Shown: positions 15,853 through 26,843 of the stretch, piece after piece
How the letters are laid out: each line of letters opens with the position of its first letter
Numbering within the stretch: the stretch's first letter is position 1
Assembly (NCBI RefSeq): GCF_001425405.1
Contig: NZ_LMQP01000002.1
Span: 484,144-548,143, forward strand
Length of the DNA: 64,000 bases
Source of the DNA: Sphingomonas sp. Leaf412
GTDB lineage: Bacteria > Pseudomonadota > Alphaproteobacteria > Sphingomonadales > Sphingomonadaceae
Direction: 5' to 3'
The notes under the pieces: generated by a model
What the model was told of the DNA's origin: nothing
Database searches by the model: none
What the model saw: the letters and a program-made list of their open reading frames with translations, nothing else
Program-made: the position numbers and the translations under genes

Positions 15853-18087
15853 ATGTGGAAAGCGGCGTTTGTCCTGGTCGCGGCAGCGGCGGCGGGGCCG
15901 GTCGTGGCGGCTGATCCCGCAACGCTGACGCTGGAGCGGGTGTTCGCCAGCCCGGACCTAGCGGGCGCGCAGCCGCAGGCGGTGCGGTTGTCGCCGGACG
16001 GCACGCTGCTGACGTCCGTCCGCCCGCGCGCGGACGAGAAGGAGCGGTTCGATCTGTGGGCGCTGGATACGCGCACCGGGCAATCGCGGATGCTGGTCGA
16101 TTCGAAGAAGGTGGGCAGCGGCGCGGCCCTGTCCGAGGCGGAGAAGATGCAGCGCGAGCGCGACCGGTCGCTGACGGGCAAGACCGGCATCCTGAAATAC
16201 GACTGGTCGCCGGACGGGCGCACCTTGCTGGTCCCGATCGACGGCGACCTGTATCTGGCGCAACGGGACGGCAGCGCGCGGAAGATCGAGGGGACGAAGG
16301 ACGCGCTGAACCCCGCGATCAGCCCGCGCGGCACGTTCGTCAGCTTCGTGCGCGACCAGAACCTGTGGGTCCAGCCGCTGGGCGCGGGCGCCGGGCGGGC
16401 GCTGACCAGTGGCGGGGGCGGCACGATCCATTGGGGCGAGGCGGAATTCGTCGCGCAGGAGGAAATGGATCGCCGCACCGGTTACTGGTGGTCGCCGGAC
16501 GAGACGCGCGTGGCGGTGGCGAAGTTCGACGAGGCGCCGGTGAAGGTCGCGGTCCGCGCCGCGATCGGGGCGGCGGGGACCAGCATCTACGAACAGCGTT
16601 ATCCCTATGCCGGCACGCCGAACGTGGGGATCGAGCTGTACGTCGTCGGGCTGGACGGACGGCAGGTGAAGGTGGACCTGGGCCGCGACCCGGACATCTA
16701 CCTCGCGCGTGTCGACTGGCTGCCCGACGGGTCCGCGTTGCTGGTACAGCGGCAGACGCGCGACCAGACGCGGCTGGACATGCTGCGCGTCGATCCCGCG
16801 ACGGGCAAGGCGACCGTGCTGTTCAGCGAAAAGGCGGGGGCGAAGAGCTGGGTCAACCTCAACGACGGATACCGCTGGACGGCGGACGGCAGCTTCCTGT
16901 GGCGGTCCGAACGCGACGGCTTCGGGCACCTGTGGCGGCTGAAGGCGGGGAAGTGGACCCAACTGACCCGCGGCCCCTGGGTGGTGCAGGGCATCACCGC
17001 GGTCGACGAGGCCGCCGGGAAGGTGTTCCTGATCGCGAACAAGGACGACGTGCTGGAGCAGCACCTGTATTCGCTCGACCTGGCGTCGGGCGCGATGCAG
17101 CGGCTGACCGAGCGCGGCTGGTGGAACAGCGCGACGGGCGACGCGACGGGCACGCGCTTCATCGTCACGCGATCGAATTCGTCGCAGCCCGCGCAGACGT
17201 ACCTCGCGGATGCGACGGGCAAGCGGGTGGCGTGGATCAACGAGAATGCGGTGGCGGGTTCGCATCCCTATGCCCCGTTCCTGCCGCGGCATCGCGCGCC
17301 CGAGTTCGGGACGCTGAAGGCGAAGGACGGCACGACGCTGTATTGGGAGATGATCGCGCCGACGCGCGAGCCGGGAAAGAAATACCCGGTTTTCTTCGAA
17401 CATTACGGCGGCCCCGGCACGGGGCAGACGGTGACGCGCGGGTGGCAGGGCGCGCTGGCGCAATATCTCGTGCAGCAGGGCTGGGTCTATTTCCGGATCG
17501 ATAATCGCGGGTCGTACAATCGCGGCAAGGCGTTCGAGGACCATATCTGGCACGCGATGGGAACCGTGGAGGTCGAGGACCAGCTGGCGGGCGCGAATTA
17601 CCTGAAATCGCTGCCGTTCGTCGATGGGACGAAGATCGCCACCTATGGCTGGTCGTACGGCGGTTACATGTCGATGAAGATGCTGGAGAAGACGCCGGGC
17701 GTCTATGCGGCGGCGGTGTCGGGCGCGCCGGTGACCGACTGGCGCCTGTACGACACGCATTACACCGAACGCTACATGGGCGATCCGCGCGTCGTGGGCG
17801 ACGCCTATGACGCGTCGGGGACGATCGTGGATGCAGCGAAGATCCGCGATCCGTTGCTGGTGATCCACGGCATGGCCGACGACAACGTGTTCCTGGACAA
17901 CACCACGAAAATGGCGGCGGCGATGCAGCAGAAGTCGGTGCCGTTCGAGATGATGCTGTATCCCGGCCAGACGCACCGCGTCGGCGGGCCGGGGGTCAGC
18001 GTCCACCTGTGGCGCACGATCCTCGATTTCCTCGATCGGCATGTGAAGGCCACGCCAGCGGTTGCGGGCACGGCGGCGAAACCCTAA
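15853..18087 (+). CDS. S9-family peptidase, dipeptidyl-peptidase IV-like
   Basis: A 744-residue secreted prolyl-oligopeptidase-family enzyme. ATG 15853, after GGGAGGGTTTC, begins a signal peptide (MWKAAFVLVAAAAAGPVVAA). A DPP-IV N-terminal beta-propeller follows, with the VAQEEMDRRTGYWWSPDE stretch that carries the double-Glu of DPP-IV. The alpha/beta hydrolase domain has YGWSYGGYMS (nucleophile S601), HGMADDNV (Asp 676/677) and GQTHRV (H708). The double Glu supports N-terminal dipeptide release (X-Pro/X-Ala) over endopeptidase action. It probably works in the periplasm on imported peptides. The membrane protein gene at 18097 follows after 9 bases. Confidence 0.92.
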   Translation: MWKAAFVLVAAAAAGPVVAADPATLTLERVFASPDLAGAQPQAVRLSPDGTLLTSVRPRADEKERFDLWALDTRTGQSRMLVDSKKVGSGAALSEAEKMQRERDRSLTGKTGILKYDWSPDGRTLLVPIDGDLYLAQRDGSARKIEGTKDALNPAISPRGTFVSFVRDQNLWVQPLGAGAGRALTSGGGGTIHWGEAEFVAQEEMDRRTGYWWSPDETRVAVAKFDEAPVKVAVRAAIGAAGTSIYEQRYPYAGTPNVGIELYVVGLDGRQVKVDLGRDPDIYLARVDWLPDGSALLVQRQTRDQTRLDMLRVDPATGKATVLFSEKAGAKSWVNLNDGYRWTADGSFLWRSERDGFGHLWRLKAGKWTQLTRGPWVVQGITAVDEAAGKVFLIANKDDVLEQHLYSLDLASGAMQRLTERGWWNSATGDATGTRFIVTRSNSSQPAQTYLADATGKRVAWINENAVAGSHPYAPFLPRHRAPEFGTLKAKDGTTLYWEMIAPTREPGKKYPVFFEHYGGPGTGQTVTRGWQGALAQYLVQQGWVYFRIDNRGSYNRGKAFEDHIWHAMGTVEVEDQLAGANYLKSLPFVDGTKIATYGWSYGGYMSMKMLEKTPGVYAAAVSGAPVTDWRLYDTHYTERYMGDPRVVGDAYDASGTIVDAAKIRDPLLVIHGMADDNVFLDNTTKMAAAMQQKSVPFEMMLYPGQTHRVGGPGVSVHLWRTILDFLDRHVKATPAVAGTAAKP

Positions 18088-18096
18088 CCGGCGGGA

Positions 18097-19275
18097 ATGC
18101 TGGCAGGGCTTCTTTTCGCGACGCACGAGGCGGAGGACCGGCCGGGGACGCTGGCCGCGACGCTGCCGTTCGCGGCGGCGACGTTGATCGAATATCAGGC
18201 GCGGCTGCTGATCGCATGCGATGCGGCGCAGATCGTCGTGGTGGTCCAGCGGCTGACACCCGAACTGGTCGGTGCGATCGCCCGGATCGGGAAGCGCGGG
18301 ATCGCGGTCGATACGGTGCGCAGCGCGGCCGAGGCGGAGGCGAAGCTGCATCCCCTGGCGCGCATCGTGATGCTGGCGGACGGACTGGTCACCACGGGCA
18401 GCATCGTGGCGGCGATGGCGGGCGAGGGCGGCGACGCGCTGCTGGTCGTCCCGCGCGAGAATGCGGAGCCGGCGTTCGAGCTGGTCGGCGGGGGCGCGGC
18501 CTGGGCCGGGGTCGCGCTGATCGAGGCGCGGCGCGTGGCGGAGGCCGCAACGATGCCCGCGGACTACGACCTGCAATCCACCCTGCTGCGTGCGGCCGAG
18601 CAGGCGCAGGCGCGGCACGTCCACCTGGCGTTGCGCGAGGTCGAACGCGGACACGGGATCGAGCGGCAGGGCCTGGCGCTGGAGGCGCGGGGGCGTTCCG
18701 TGCTGGCGGCGTCGATGGCGTTGCGGCCGAGCTGGTTCGACCGCTTCGTGCTGCGTCCGCTGGCGAAGGTGGCGATACCCGCGATCGCGCGGCGCGGGAT
18801 CGATACGACCGCGATGATGGCGGTCGGTGGCGGACTCGGGCTGGCAGGCGTCGCCGCGGTGTTCGCGGGCTGGGCGGGCGCGGGATTGCTTGCCGCGATG
18901 ATCGGCGTGCTGTCGATCGAGATTGCGGGCGCGCTGGCACTGTTCCGGGACGAACCCGGCGTCGGTCGCGCGGGGCAGATCGCGACGCTGGTGCTGCCGA
19001 CGCTCGCGACGCTGGCGCTCGGCCATGTGGTGGACGGCGACAGCGGCGAACTGACCGCGACGTTGCTGGCGCTGGGCGCGGTCGTCGCGGGCGCGATCGG
19101 CGAGCGTGCCGCGGGCGCGACGCGGCGGCGCGGGTGGTGGGGCGGGGCACCGGCCTATCTAGCGATCCTGTCGCTGGCCGCGATCGCGGGCGTGCCGACG
19201 CTGGGGCTGGCGGCGGTGGCGCTGTACGCCGCGGCGACGCTGGGCGCCGCGGTGGAAGGGTTGCGGCGCGGATAG
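18097..19275 (+). CDS. Nucleotidyltransferase-like membrane protein, unknown function
   Basis: A 392-residue protein with two parts. Residues 1-225 look like a degenerate sugar-nucleotidyltransferase fold (AGLLFATHEAEDRPGTLAAT, VVVVQRLTPELV, MLADGLVTTGS, DALLVVPREN). The part from about 230 has hydrophobic helices (GGGLGLAGVAAVFAGWAGAG, LVLPTLATLALGHVV and a final helical pair). No complete GXGXRXG signature is seen, so catalysis is doubtful. Proteins with this mixed layout occur in sphingomonads without assigned function. It sits 9 bases after the DPP-IV gene and 55 before the DUF2336 gene. Confidence 0.65.
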   Translation: MLAGLLFATHEAEDRPGTLAATLPFAAATLIEYQARLLIACDAAQIVVVVQRLTPELVGAIARIGKRGIAVDTVRSAAEAEAKLHPLARIVMLADGLVTTGSIVAAMAGEGGDALLVVPRENAEPAFELVGGGAAWAGVALIEARRVAEAATMPADYDLQSTLLRAAEQAQARHVHLALREVERGHGIERQGLALEARGRSVLAASMALRPSWFDRFVLRPLAKVAIPAIARRGIDTTAMMAVGGGLGLAGVAAVFAGWAGAGLLAAMIGVLSIEIAGALALFRDEPGVGRAGQIATLVLPTLATLALGHVVDGDSGELTATLLALGAVVAGAIGERAAGATRRRGWWGGAPAYLAILSLAAIAGVPTLGLAAVALYAAATLGAAVEGLRRG

Positions 19276-19288
19276 GGGCGCGATTGGC

Positions 19289-19304
19289 TTAGCGCGCCTT
19301 TAAC
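19289..19304 (+). promoter_or_regulatory. CtrA-like half-consensus site before the DUF2336 gene
   Basis: TTAG-CGCGCCT-TTAAC matches the CtrA consensus TTAA-N7-TTAAC except for one base in the left half. It lies 26 bases before the DUF2336 start. Sphingomonads encode CtrA; binding here is an inference. Confidence 0.4.
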
Positions 19305-19330
19305 GAACCCCGCGCTAGGCCGGGGCGGAC

Positions 19331-20353
19331 ATGCCAGCGGATCGCCCCTCCACGCCCGGTGACGACGGCGCGGTGCCCCCCGACGCTCGGGTGGCGGCGG
19401 CGGAACGGCGCGCGGCGGCGCGGCTGGATCGCGATATCGCGGACCTGCTGCCCGGCCCGGGGCCGGCGCTGGACGAGCGGACGCGCGTGACGGCGGTACG
19501 ATTGCTGGAGCGCGGGATCGCGGCGATCGAGCGCGACCTGATCGCGCAGGTGCGCGACATGGCCTTGCCCAACGATTTCGATGCCTATGCCCGATTGAAG
19601 ACCGCGGGGGTATTGCGCGAACCGGCGCTGATGGCGGAGGTGATCGCGCAGGCCCGGATCGCGATCCTGGACGAATCGCTGGTGGCGCAACGGATGCCGG
19701 GAAGTGCGCCGGGTTTCCTGGTGCGGCTGGGCGAGGCGGGCGATCGGCAGGTGCGCGCGGAAACGCTGGCCTATCTGGTCGCGGACAATCGCCAGCGGGT
19801 GGCGGGCGGCGAATTGCCGCTCGCGCTGCATCGACGGCTTTCATGGTGGATCGTGGCGGTGATGCGCGAGCGGACGGGGGCGGGGTCCGACCGCGCACTG
19901 GCCGCGGCGGCGGACCGGGTCCTGGCGGCGCGGGCGACGCGCGACGATGCGGCGACCGCGGCGGGACGACTGGCCGCCGCGATCGACGCGCGGCCGAACG
20001 AGCATGTGCACGTGTTGATCGATACTTTGCTGGAGGGGCGGATCGCCCTGTTCGTGGCGGTGCTGGCGCGCGCGCTGGGGATCGATGCGGTGGAGGCGCG
20101 GGCGATCGTGCTCGATCCCGAGGGTGATCGGCTGTGGCTGGCATTGCGCGCGCTGTCGCTGCCGCGCGCGGCGATGGCGCGGATCGGCTGGGTCCTGGGC
20201 GAGGCGGACGCCGCGCGCGACGTGGAGGCGCTGCCGGACACGCTGGAGGCGATCGAGCGCGTCGCGCCGGACGAGGCGGCGGGGGCGCTGGCGATGCTGG
20301 CGCTGCCCGCCGAGTTCCGGGATGCGATCCGCACGCTGGGACGCGCCGCATGA
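19331..20353 (+). CDS. DUF2336 domain protein
   Basis: A 340-residue all-helical protein of the alphaproteobacterial DUF2336 family. Typical segments are RLLERGIAAIERDLIAQVRD, LAYLVADNRQRVAGGEL and the C-terminal helical repeats (AIERVAPDEAAGALAMLAL). No signal peptide or membrane segment is seen. The 3' end overlaps the following kinase-like gene by 4 bases (ATGA at 20350), which implies co-translation and a joint function. DUF2336 proteins are regularly linked to signalling genes in Caulobacter-like bacteria but lack a defined activity. Confidence 0.8.
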   Translation: MPADRPSTPGDDGAVPPDARVAAAERRAAARLDRDIADLLPGPGPALDERTRVTAVRLLERGIAAIERDLIAQVRDMALPNDFDAYARLKTAGVLREPALMAEVIAQARIAILDESLVAQRMPGSAPGFLVRLGEAGDRQVRAETLAYLVADNRQRVAGGELPLALHRRLSWWIVAVMRERTGAGSDRALAAAADRVLAARATRDDAATAAGRLAAAIDARPNEHVHVLIDTLLEGRIALFVAVLARALGIDAVEARAIVLDPEGDRLWLALRALSLPRAAMARIGWVLGEADAARDVEALPDTLEAIERVAPDEAAGALAMLALPAEFRDAIRTLGRAA

Positions 20354-21672
20354 CCGCCATCCTGGCGGCGCGCGTCGACGAGGCCGGGCGGCTGCTGAGC
20401 GCGGACGACGCGCTGGCCGCGATCAACGATCGTGCGGGTGGGGCGGTGGGGCGGCGCGTCGCGGTTCCGCAGGTCGCGGCACTCGTCCGGCTGGCGCGGC
20501 GGCTGGGCATCGACATCGCGCGCGCGACGACGATCGCGGACGGCGAGACGGACCTCGATTGCTGGATCGCGGCGACGCCTGACGACGACGGGGTCGCGCT
20601 GGCGGTGTCGATCCTGCGCGAGCGTCCGGCGTGGCGCGTGCCGGTCGGCCCGGCCGACGCGGTGCCGCCGCCCGCGGGGGCGGACTGGACATGGGAAACC
20701 GACGGCGACCTGCGGATCGTTCGGGTCGAGGGCGACGGCGCCCTTGCGGCAGGGGTGACGCCGGCCGACGCGCTGGGGCAGGCCGCGACGCGCGTCTTCG
20801 CGCTGCTGCCCGCCGCGGACGGCACGGTGCCGATGATCGAGGCGATGGCGGAGCGCGCCGACTTCGCGGCGCAACCGGCGACGCTGGCGGCGACGGGAGT
20901 GCGCGTGCTGCTGGCCGGAAGCGCGCGGAGCGATGCCGCCGGGGGATTCGCCGGGTTCGTGGGCGGCACGTTCGCGGCGCCGGAAGAGCCCGCGCCGATC
21001 GGCGTGACGGGGACGTTCAACGCGCGGCTGGAACGGATATTGCGCGCGCCGCTGGGGCGCATCGTCGCCAATGCGGACAGCATCAATGCGCGCGCCGACG
21101 GCCCGATCGACCCGCATTATGCGGATTACGCCGCGGATATCGCGCAGGCCGGGCGGCATCTGCTGGGGCTGGTCGACGACCTGGCCGACCTGGAGGCGAT
21201 CGAGCGCGAGGATTTCGCGGTCGAGGCCGAGCCGCTCGACCTGGCCGACGTCGCGCGCCGCGCCGCCGGGCTTCTGGCGGTGCGTGCCGCCGAGGCGGGC
21301 GTCACGATCGATCGCGGCGACACGACGCCGTTGCCCGCGATCGGGGAATTCCGGCGGGTGTTGCAGGTGATGGTGAACCTGATCGGCAACGCGGTACGCT
21401 ATTCGCCCCGCGGCGGCACGGTGTGGCTGCGCTTCCGGCGGGAGGGCGGCCGTGCGGTCGCGATCGTCGCGGACCGGGGGAGGGGGATCGCGGCGGCGGA
21501 CCAGGCGCGCATCTTCGACAAGTTCGAGCGCGTCGACCCGGGCGAAGTGGGGGGCAGCGGGCTGGGCCTCTACATCGCCCGGCGCCTGGCGCAGGCGATG
21601 GACGGCGACCTGACCGTGGACAGCGCGCCGGGCGCGGGATCGCGGTTCATCCTGTCGCTGCCCGGCGCCTGA
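20350..21672 (+). CDS. Histidine-kinase-like protein lacking the H-box histidine
   Basis: A 440-residue cytoplasmic protein. The N-terminal 220 residues look like degenerate PAS-type sensory modules. A dimerisation helix follows, FNARLERILRAPLGRIVANA, which aligns with the HisKA pattern F-x-x-x-x-S-H-E-L-R-T-P-L, but Arg stands where the phosphorylated His should be. The ATPase domain looks complete: N box VMVNLIGNAVRYSPRGG, G1 DRGRGIAAAD, F box IFDKFERVD and G2 GGSGLGLYIARRLA. It may bind ATP and act as a regulatory pseudokinase or phosphorylate another residue. It starts inside the DUF2336 stop codon. Confidence 0.8.
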   Translation: MTAILAARVDEAGRLLSADDALAAINDRAGGAVGRRVAVPQVAALVRLARRLGIDIARATTIADGETDLDCWIAATPDDDGVALAVSILRERPAWRVPVGPADAVPPPAGADWTWETDGDLRIVRVEGDGALAAGVTPADALGQAATRVFALLPAADGTVPMIEAMAERADFAAQPATLAATGVRVLLAGSARSDAAGGFAGFVGGTFAAPEEPAPIGVTGTFNARLERILRAPLGRIVANADSINARADGPIDPHYADYAADIAQAGRHLLGLVDDLADLEAIEREDFAVEAEPLDLADVARRAAGLLAVRAAEAGVTIDRGDTTPLPAIGEFRRVLQVMVNLIGNAVRYSPRGGTVWLRFRREGGRAVAIVADRGRGIAAADQARIFDKFERVDPGEVGGSGLGLYIARRLAQAMDGDLTVDSAPGAGSRFILSLPGA

Positions 21673-21730
21673 CGGCGGGCGCGAACAGGAGGGTTCAAAC
21701 GCGCGCCGAACCGCGCTACCGCCGCTCCCG

Positions 21731-22396
21731 ATGCTGCGCGCCCTGTCCCATGTCGACACCTGGATCTTCGATCTGGACAACACGCTGTACCCGGCGTCCG
21801 CCAACCTGTTCGCCGCCATCGATGCGCGGATGACCGCCTTCGTCGCCGACCTGCTGGGCATCGACCCCGTCGCCGCACGGCGGATCCAGAAGGATTATTT
21901 CATCGATCACGGCACGACTCTGGCGGGCCTGATGATCGACCACGACATCGATCCGCATGCCTTCCTGTCGTACGTCCACGATATCGAGATGGACGTGCTG
22001 GAGGAGAACGCCCCGCTCGCCGCGCACATCGCCACGTTGCCGGGCCGCAAGCTGGTCTTCACCAACGGGGACAAGCCCTATGCGCTGAAGGTACTGGACC
22101 GGTTGGGCCTGGGCGCCAGTTTCGAGGCGGTGCACGACGTCCACGCGATGGACCTGTCGCCCAAGCCCGCGGCGTCGGCCTATGCCGGGCTGTGCGCCGC
22201 CTACGACATCGACCCGCACCGCGCATTGTTCGTCGAGGACATGGCCCGCAACCTGAAGCCCGCGAAGGCGATCGGGATGACGACCGTGTGGGTCGACAAC
22301 GGCAGCGAGCAGGATCGCGACGCCGACCGGTCCTATGTCGATTACCGCACCGACGATCTGACCCTCTGGCTCGACCACATATTGGAGTCCGCATGA
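21731..22396 (+). CDS. HAD-family pyrimidine 5'-nucleotidase
   Basis: A 221-residue haloacid-dehalogenase phosphatase with motif [12 protein letters not shown] (nucleophile and acid Asp), motif [12 protein letters not shown], motif III Lys in [11 protein letters not shown] and motif [13 protein letters not shown]. The layout matches the SDT1/YjjG-like pyrimidine 5'-nucleotidase branch common in alphaproteobacteria. It would dephosphorylate UMP/CMP or similar. Its stop overlaps the dapD start by 4 bases, a conserved neighbour in sphingomonads. Confidence 0.87.
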   Translation: MLRALSHVDTWIFDLDNTLYPASANLFAAIDARMTAFVADLLGIDPVAARRIQKDYFIDHGTTLAGLMIDHDIDPHAFLSYVHDIEMDVLEENAPLAAHIATLPGRKLVFTNGDKPYALKVLDRLGLGASFEAVHDVHAMDLSPKPAASAYAGLCAAYDIDPHRALFVEDMARNLKPAKAIGMTTVWVDNGSEQDRDADRSYVDYRTDDLTLWLDHILESA

Positions 22397-23226
22397 CCCC
22401 CCATCCGAATTTCGGCGACCTTCAGCAGACGATCGACACCGCGTGGGAGGATCGCGCGACCCTGGGCCTGACCACGAGCGGGGAGGTCCGGTCCGCGGTC
22501 GACCGCGCGCTGGCGCTGCTTGACGCCGGCGAGGCGCGGGTGGCGGAGCCCGACGGGGCGGGCGGCTGGCGCGTCAACCAGTGGCTGAAGAAGGCGGTGC
22601 TGCTGTCGTTCCGGCTGAACGACAATGCGCTGATCGACAACGGCCCCGGCGCGGGCCATTGGTTCGACAAGGTGCCGAGCAAGTTTTCCGGCTGGAGCGA
22701 GACGCAGTTCCGCGATGCGGGCTTCCGCGCCGTTCCGGGATCGGTCGTCCGCCGCGGCGCCTTCGTCGGCAAGGGCGCGATCCTGATGCCGAGCTTCGTC
22801 AACATCGGCGCGCATGTCGGCGAGGGGACCATGGTCGACACCTGGGCCACGGTCGGCAGCTGCGCGCAGATCGGCAGGAACGTCCATCTTTCCGGCGGCG
22901 CGGGCATCGGCGGCGTGCTGGAACCGTTGCAGGCCGATCCCGTCATCATCGGCGACGGCGCCTTCATCGGCGCGCGCGCCGAGGTGGCGGAGGGCGTGCG
23001 CGTCGGCGAGGGCGCGGTCCTGTCCATGGGCGTGTACCTGGGGCAGTCGACGAAGATCATCGATCGCGCGACGGGGGAGGTGTTCCGCGGCGAGGTGCCG
23101 CCCTATGCCGTGGTCGTGCCCGGTTCCACCGGCGGGAACCTGGGCCTGTATTGTGCGGTGATCGTGAAGCGCGTGGACGCGCAGACGCGGTCGAAGACCA
23201 GCATCAACGATTTGCTTCGCGATTGA
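22393..23226 (+). CDS. dapD: Tetrahydrodipicolinate N-succinyltransferase
   Basis: A 277-residue enzyme that converts tetrahydrodipicolinate and succinyl-CoA to N-succinyl-2-amino-6-oxopimelate in the diaminopimelate/lysine pathway. A helical N-terminal domain precedes left-handed beta-helix hexapeptides: [56 protein letters not shown] and [20 protein letters not shown]. The start ATG at 22393 overlaps the nucleotidase stop. It ends at a conserved INDLLRD tail. Confidence 0.96.
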   Translation: MTPHPNFGDLQQTIDTAWEDRATLGLTTSGEVRSAVDRALALLDAGEARVAEPDGAGGWRVNQWLKKAVLLSFRLNDNALIDNGPGAGHWFDKVPSKFSGWSETQFRDAGFRAVPGSVVRRGAFVGKGAILMPSFVNIGAHVGEGTMVDTWATVGSCAQIGRNVHLSGGAGIGGVLEPLQADPVIIGDGAFIGARAEVAEGVRVGEGAVLSMGVYLGQSTKIIDRATGEVFRGEVPPYAVVVPGSTGGNLGLYCAVIVKRVDAQTRSKTSINDLLRD

Positions 23227-23268
23227 TAAGCGGACCGCCGCCGCCTAAGCGCCGGAGCGACGAACGCC

Positions 23269-23300
23269 CCCTTCCGTTCGCCCTGGGCGAGGTGGAAGGG
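23269..23300. terminator. Hairpin after dapD, REP-like
   Basis: CCCTTCC (23269-23275) pairs with GGAAGGG (23294-23300), with an inner TCGCCC/GGGCGA stem (23278-23290). There is no T tract, so it may be a Rho-independent-like terminator or a member of the intergenic palindromes common in this genome type. Confidence 0.45.
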
Positions 23301-23380
23301 CAGGCGTCACGCTTTGGCTTCGACCGTGCCCAGCCCGAACGGCTGTGATGGCCGGGGCAAGGAATGAGGGGATAGCCGAC

Positions 23381-24343
<963 letters not shown>

Positions 24344-24448
24344 ACGGAGGGGAACGATGTGCGATGAGCCGGGCAGGTCCCCGCGCTGAGCCCCATATTC
24401 CCCCTCGCCGCCGCGATCGGCATCCTGTGGCTGTTCCTGCGCGGCGAC

Positions 24449-25090
24449 ATGTTCGGCCGGTGGCGGCGCGGGGCGCCGTCGCGTCGTTATCCGGCATGGG
24501 TGGCGAAGGCGTGGACGGCGTTCGGCGCAGGCTCGCTGACCCTGTTGGCGGCAAGCGGTCAGGTCCGTGCGATCGTCGACCTGCCTCCACCGTTCGCCGC
24601 GGCGCGCACGGTGGTGGTGACGTGGTTCGGCGCGATCGATCCGATCGGGCCGATGGGCCTGGCCGCGCTGGGCGGCGTACTGCTCGGCGGGCTGGTCGCG
24701 GCCGCGCTGGAACGGCGTGGGCGGAAAGTGGGGCTGGGCGATGTGGAGCGCGTGCTGCCGCGCAGCCGGGCCGAGCTGAGGTGGGCAGCGGCGCTGGCCG
24801 TCACGGCGGGGATCACCGAGGAATTGTTTTTCCGGCTGCTGCTGCCGCTGCTGATCGCGGCCGTCACCGGCTGCGCGGTCGCGGGGTTCGCGGTGGCGTG
24901 CGTGCTGTTCGGCCTGGCGCACCGGTATCAGGGACCGGCGGGGGTCGTGGCGACGATGGCGGTGGGGGCGTTGCTGACGATCGTCTATCTCTCGACCGGC
25001 AGCCTGTGGGCGGCGATGGCGCTGCATGCGGCGATCGACCTGAACGCGGTCGTGCTGCGCCCGATCGTCTCCGGCCGGGTCAGCTCTTGA
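24449..25090 (+). CDS. CPBP-family intramembrane metalloprotease
   Basis: A membrane protein carrying the three CPBP (Abi) motifs: [10 protein letters not shown] (EExxxR), FGLAHRYQG (FxxxH) and HAAIDLNAV (HxxxN/D). It is probably a Rce1-like glutamyl intramembrane protease of the inner membrane. The start is doubtful. From ATG 24449 the first membrane helix (IFPLAAAIGILWLFLRG, readable in frame just upstream) is lost. The best ribosome-binding site (GGAGGGGAACG before ATG 24357) feeds another frame that stops after 10 codons. A rare CTG start at 24386 or a frameshift near 24370 could explain this. Residues 1-213 are given from 24449. Confidence 0.75.
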   Translation: MFGRWRRGAPSRRYPAWVAKAWTAFGAGSLTLLAASGQVRAIVDLPPPFAAARTVVVTWFGAIDPIGPMGLAALGGVLLGGLVAAALERRGRKVGLGDVERVLPRSRAELRWAAALAVTAGITEELFFRLLLPLLIAAVTGCAVAGFAVACVLFGLAHRYQGPAGVVATMAVGALLTIVYLSTGSLWAAMALHAAIDLNAVVLRPIVSGRVSS

Positions 25091-25841
25091 GCCGCCATCC
25101 GGTGCGGAAGATCGCCACGATGGCGGCAAGGCACAGCAGCAGGAAGGCGAAGGTCACGCCCATGCTGACGCCGATGTCGACGTCGCTGACGCCGAAGAAG
25201 GTCCAGCGGAAGCCGTTGATGAGATAGACGACCGGGTTGAACAGCGTCACCGTCCGCCACGGTTCGGGCAGGACCGTCACCGAATAGAAGGCGCCGCCCA
25301 GGAAGGTCAGCGGCGTGACGACCAGCAGCGGGATGACCTGCAACTGCTCGAACCCGTTGGCCCAGATGCCAAGCGCGAAGCCGAACAGGCAGAAGGTAAC
25401 CGCCACGAGCAACAGGTACAGCGGCATCAGGAACGGATGCGCGATCGGCAGGTCGACGAACAGGTGCGCGGTGGCGAAGATGATCGCGCCGATCGTCACC
25501 GATTTCGTCGCCGCCGCGCCGACATAGCCGATGACGGTTTCCACCGGCGACAACGGGGCCGACAGCAGTTCGTAGATCGTCCCGGTGAACTTGGGCATAT
25601 AGATGCCGAGCGAGGAATTGAAGATCGACTCGCTGAAGATCGTCAGCAGCATCAGCCCCGGCACGATGAAGGCGCCGTACGCGACGCCGTCGACGGCGCC
25701 CATCTGCCGCCCGATCGCGGAGCCGAAGACGATGAAATACAGCGTCGTCGTGATGACGGGGGTCAGCAGGCTGGTCCAGATCGTGCGGCCGAAGCGCGCC
25801 ATCTCGAACCGGTAGATCGCCCAGATGCCGTGGAGGTTCAT
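25080..25841 (-). CDS. ABC-2 type exporter permease
   Basis: A 253-residue permease with six hydrophobic segments, including [56 protein letters not shown] and the ABC-2 signature region [20 protein letters not shown] followed by [14 protein letters not shown]. It starts with an ATG overlapping the stop of the ATPase gene (25838-25841), so both subunits are made from one message. The class exports drugs, polysaccharides or other hydrophobic molecules; the cargo cannot be read from sequence. Confidence 0.9.
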   Translation of the reverse strand: MNLHGIWAIYRFEMARFGRTIWTSLLTPVITTTLYFIVFGSAIGRQMGAVDGVAYGAFIVPGLMLLTIFSESIFNSSLGIYMPKFTGTIYELLSAPLSPVETVIGYVGAAATKSVTIGAIIFATAHLFVDLPIAHPFLMPLYLLLVAVTFCLFGFALGIWANGFEQLQVIPLLVVTPLTFLGGAFYSVTVLPEPWRTVTLFNPVVYLINGFRWTFFGVSDVDIGVSMGVTFAFLLLCLAAIVAIFRTGWRLKS

Positions 25842-26770
25842 GCGCGTTTCTCCGCGACCAGATCGACGAAAATATCCTCCAGGCTGGACTTGCTGGTTTC
25901 CAGATCGCGAAAGGCGATGCCCCGCTCGCCCATCCGGTGCAGCAAGGCGGGGATGCCCGTCTCTTCCGCCTTGGCGTCGAAGACGTAGCGCAGCTTGTGC
26001 CCCTCGTCGGTCAGCGTCAGGTTCCAGTCGTCGAAGCCGTCGGGTACCGTCGTCATCGGCTCGACCAGGGTCAGGTCCAGCTCGCGCTTGCCCAGCTTCG
26101 CCATCAGCGCGGCCTTCTCCTCGACCAGCAGCAGCTCGCCACCGGTGATGACGCCGACGCGGTCGGCCATCTCCTCCGCTTCTTCTATATAATGCGTGGT
26201 CAGGATGATCGTCGTGCCGTTCTCGCGCAGGCGGTGGACGAGGTTCCACATGTCGCGGCGCAGCGACACGTCGACGCCCGCGGTCGGCTCGTCCAGGAAC
26301 AGCAGTTCGGGTTCGTGCGCCAGCGCCTTCGCGATCAGCACGCGGCGCTTCATGCCGCCCGACAGGTCCTTGATCTTCGCGTCGCGCTTGTCCCACAGCG
26401 ACAGGTCACGCAGCACCTGCTCGATATAATCGCTCTGAGCCGACCGGCCGAAGAGACGGCGGGAGAAGGTGACGGTCGCCAGCACGCTTTCGAAACTGTC
26501 GGTCGACAATTCCTGCGGCACCAGCCCGATCGTGCGCCGCGCGGCCTTGTAGTCGCGCAGCGCGTCGTGACCGGCGACGGTGATGCTGCCGGTCGACGGC
26601 GTCACGATGCCGCACACGATGCTGATGAGGGTGGTCTTCCCCGCGCCGTTGGGACCCAGCAGCGCGAAGATTTCGCCGCGGTTCACGGTCAGGTCGACCG
26701 ACTTCAGCGCGGTCGGACCGTTGGCGTAGGTCTTGGAGACGCCGGCGACGGTGAGGATCGGTTCCGGCAT
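25838..26770 (-). CDS. ABC transporter ATP-binding protein (ABC-2 partner)
   Basis: A 310-residue ATPase: Walker [15 protein letters not shown] loop LVPQELSTD, signature [15 protein letters not shown], Walker [13 protein letters not shown] and switch His [12 protein letters not shown]-terminal regulatory extension of about 90 residues ([27 protein letters not shown]) is typical of CcmA/DrrA-like ATPases. ATG 26770 ([10 protein letters not shown]) is preferred to an upstream ATG at 26806. It pairs with the permease at 25080-25841. Confidence 0.93.
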   Translation of the reverse strand: MPEPILTVAGVSKTYANGPTALKSVDLTVNRGEIFALLGPNGAGKTTLISIVCGIVTPSTGSITVAGHDALRDYKAARRTIGLVPQELSTDSFESVLATVTFSRRLFGRSAQSDYIEQVLRDLSLWDKRDAKIKDLSGGMKRRVLIAKALAHEPELLFLDEPTAGVDVSLRRDMWNLVHRLRENGTTIILTTHYIEEAEEMADRVGVITGGELLLVEEKAALMAKLGKRELDLTLVEPMTTVPDGFDDWNLTLTDEGHKLRYVFDAKAEETGIPALLHRMGERGIAFRDLETSKSSLEDIFVDLVAEKRA

Positions 26771-26843
26771 GTCGCGGGAGGTAGGGCGGGGGTGGGGGAG
26801 TGGCAAGGGTGGCGACGCTCATGCTCCCCGTGCCGGGCAGGAT

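Noticed and set aside
15958..19026. 1,022-codon open frame on the minus strand
   Set aside because: It is antisense to the S9 peptidase and the next gene, is Arg/His-rich low-complexity sequence without motifs, and is a normal by-product of high GC coding DNA.
18009..19292. 427-codon plus-strand frame
   Set aside because: Gly/Arg/Ala-rich shadow of the genuine gene at 18097-19275 in another frame.
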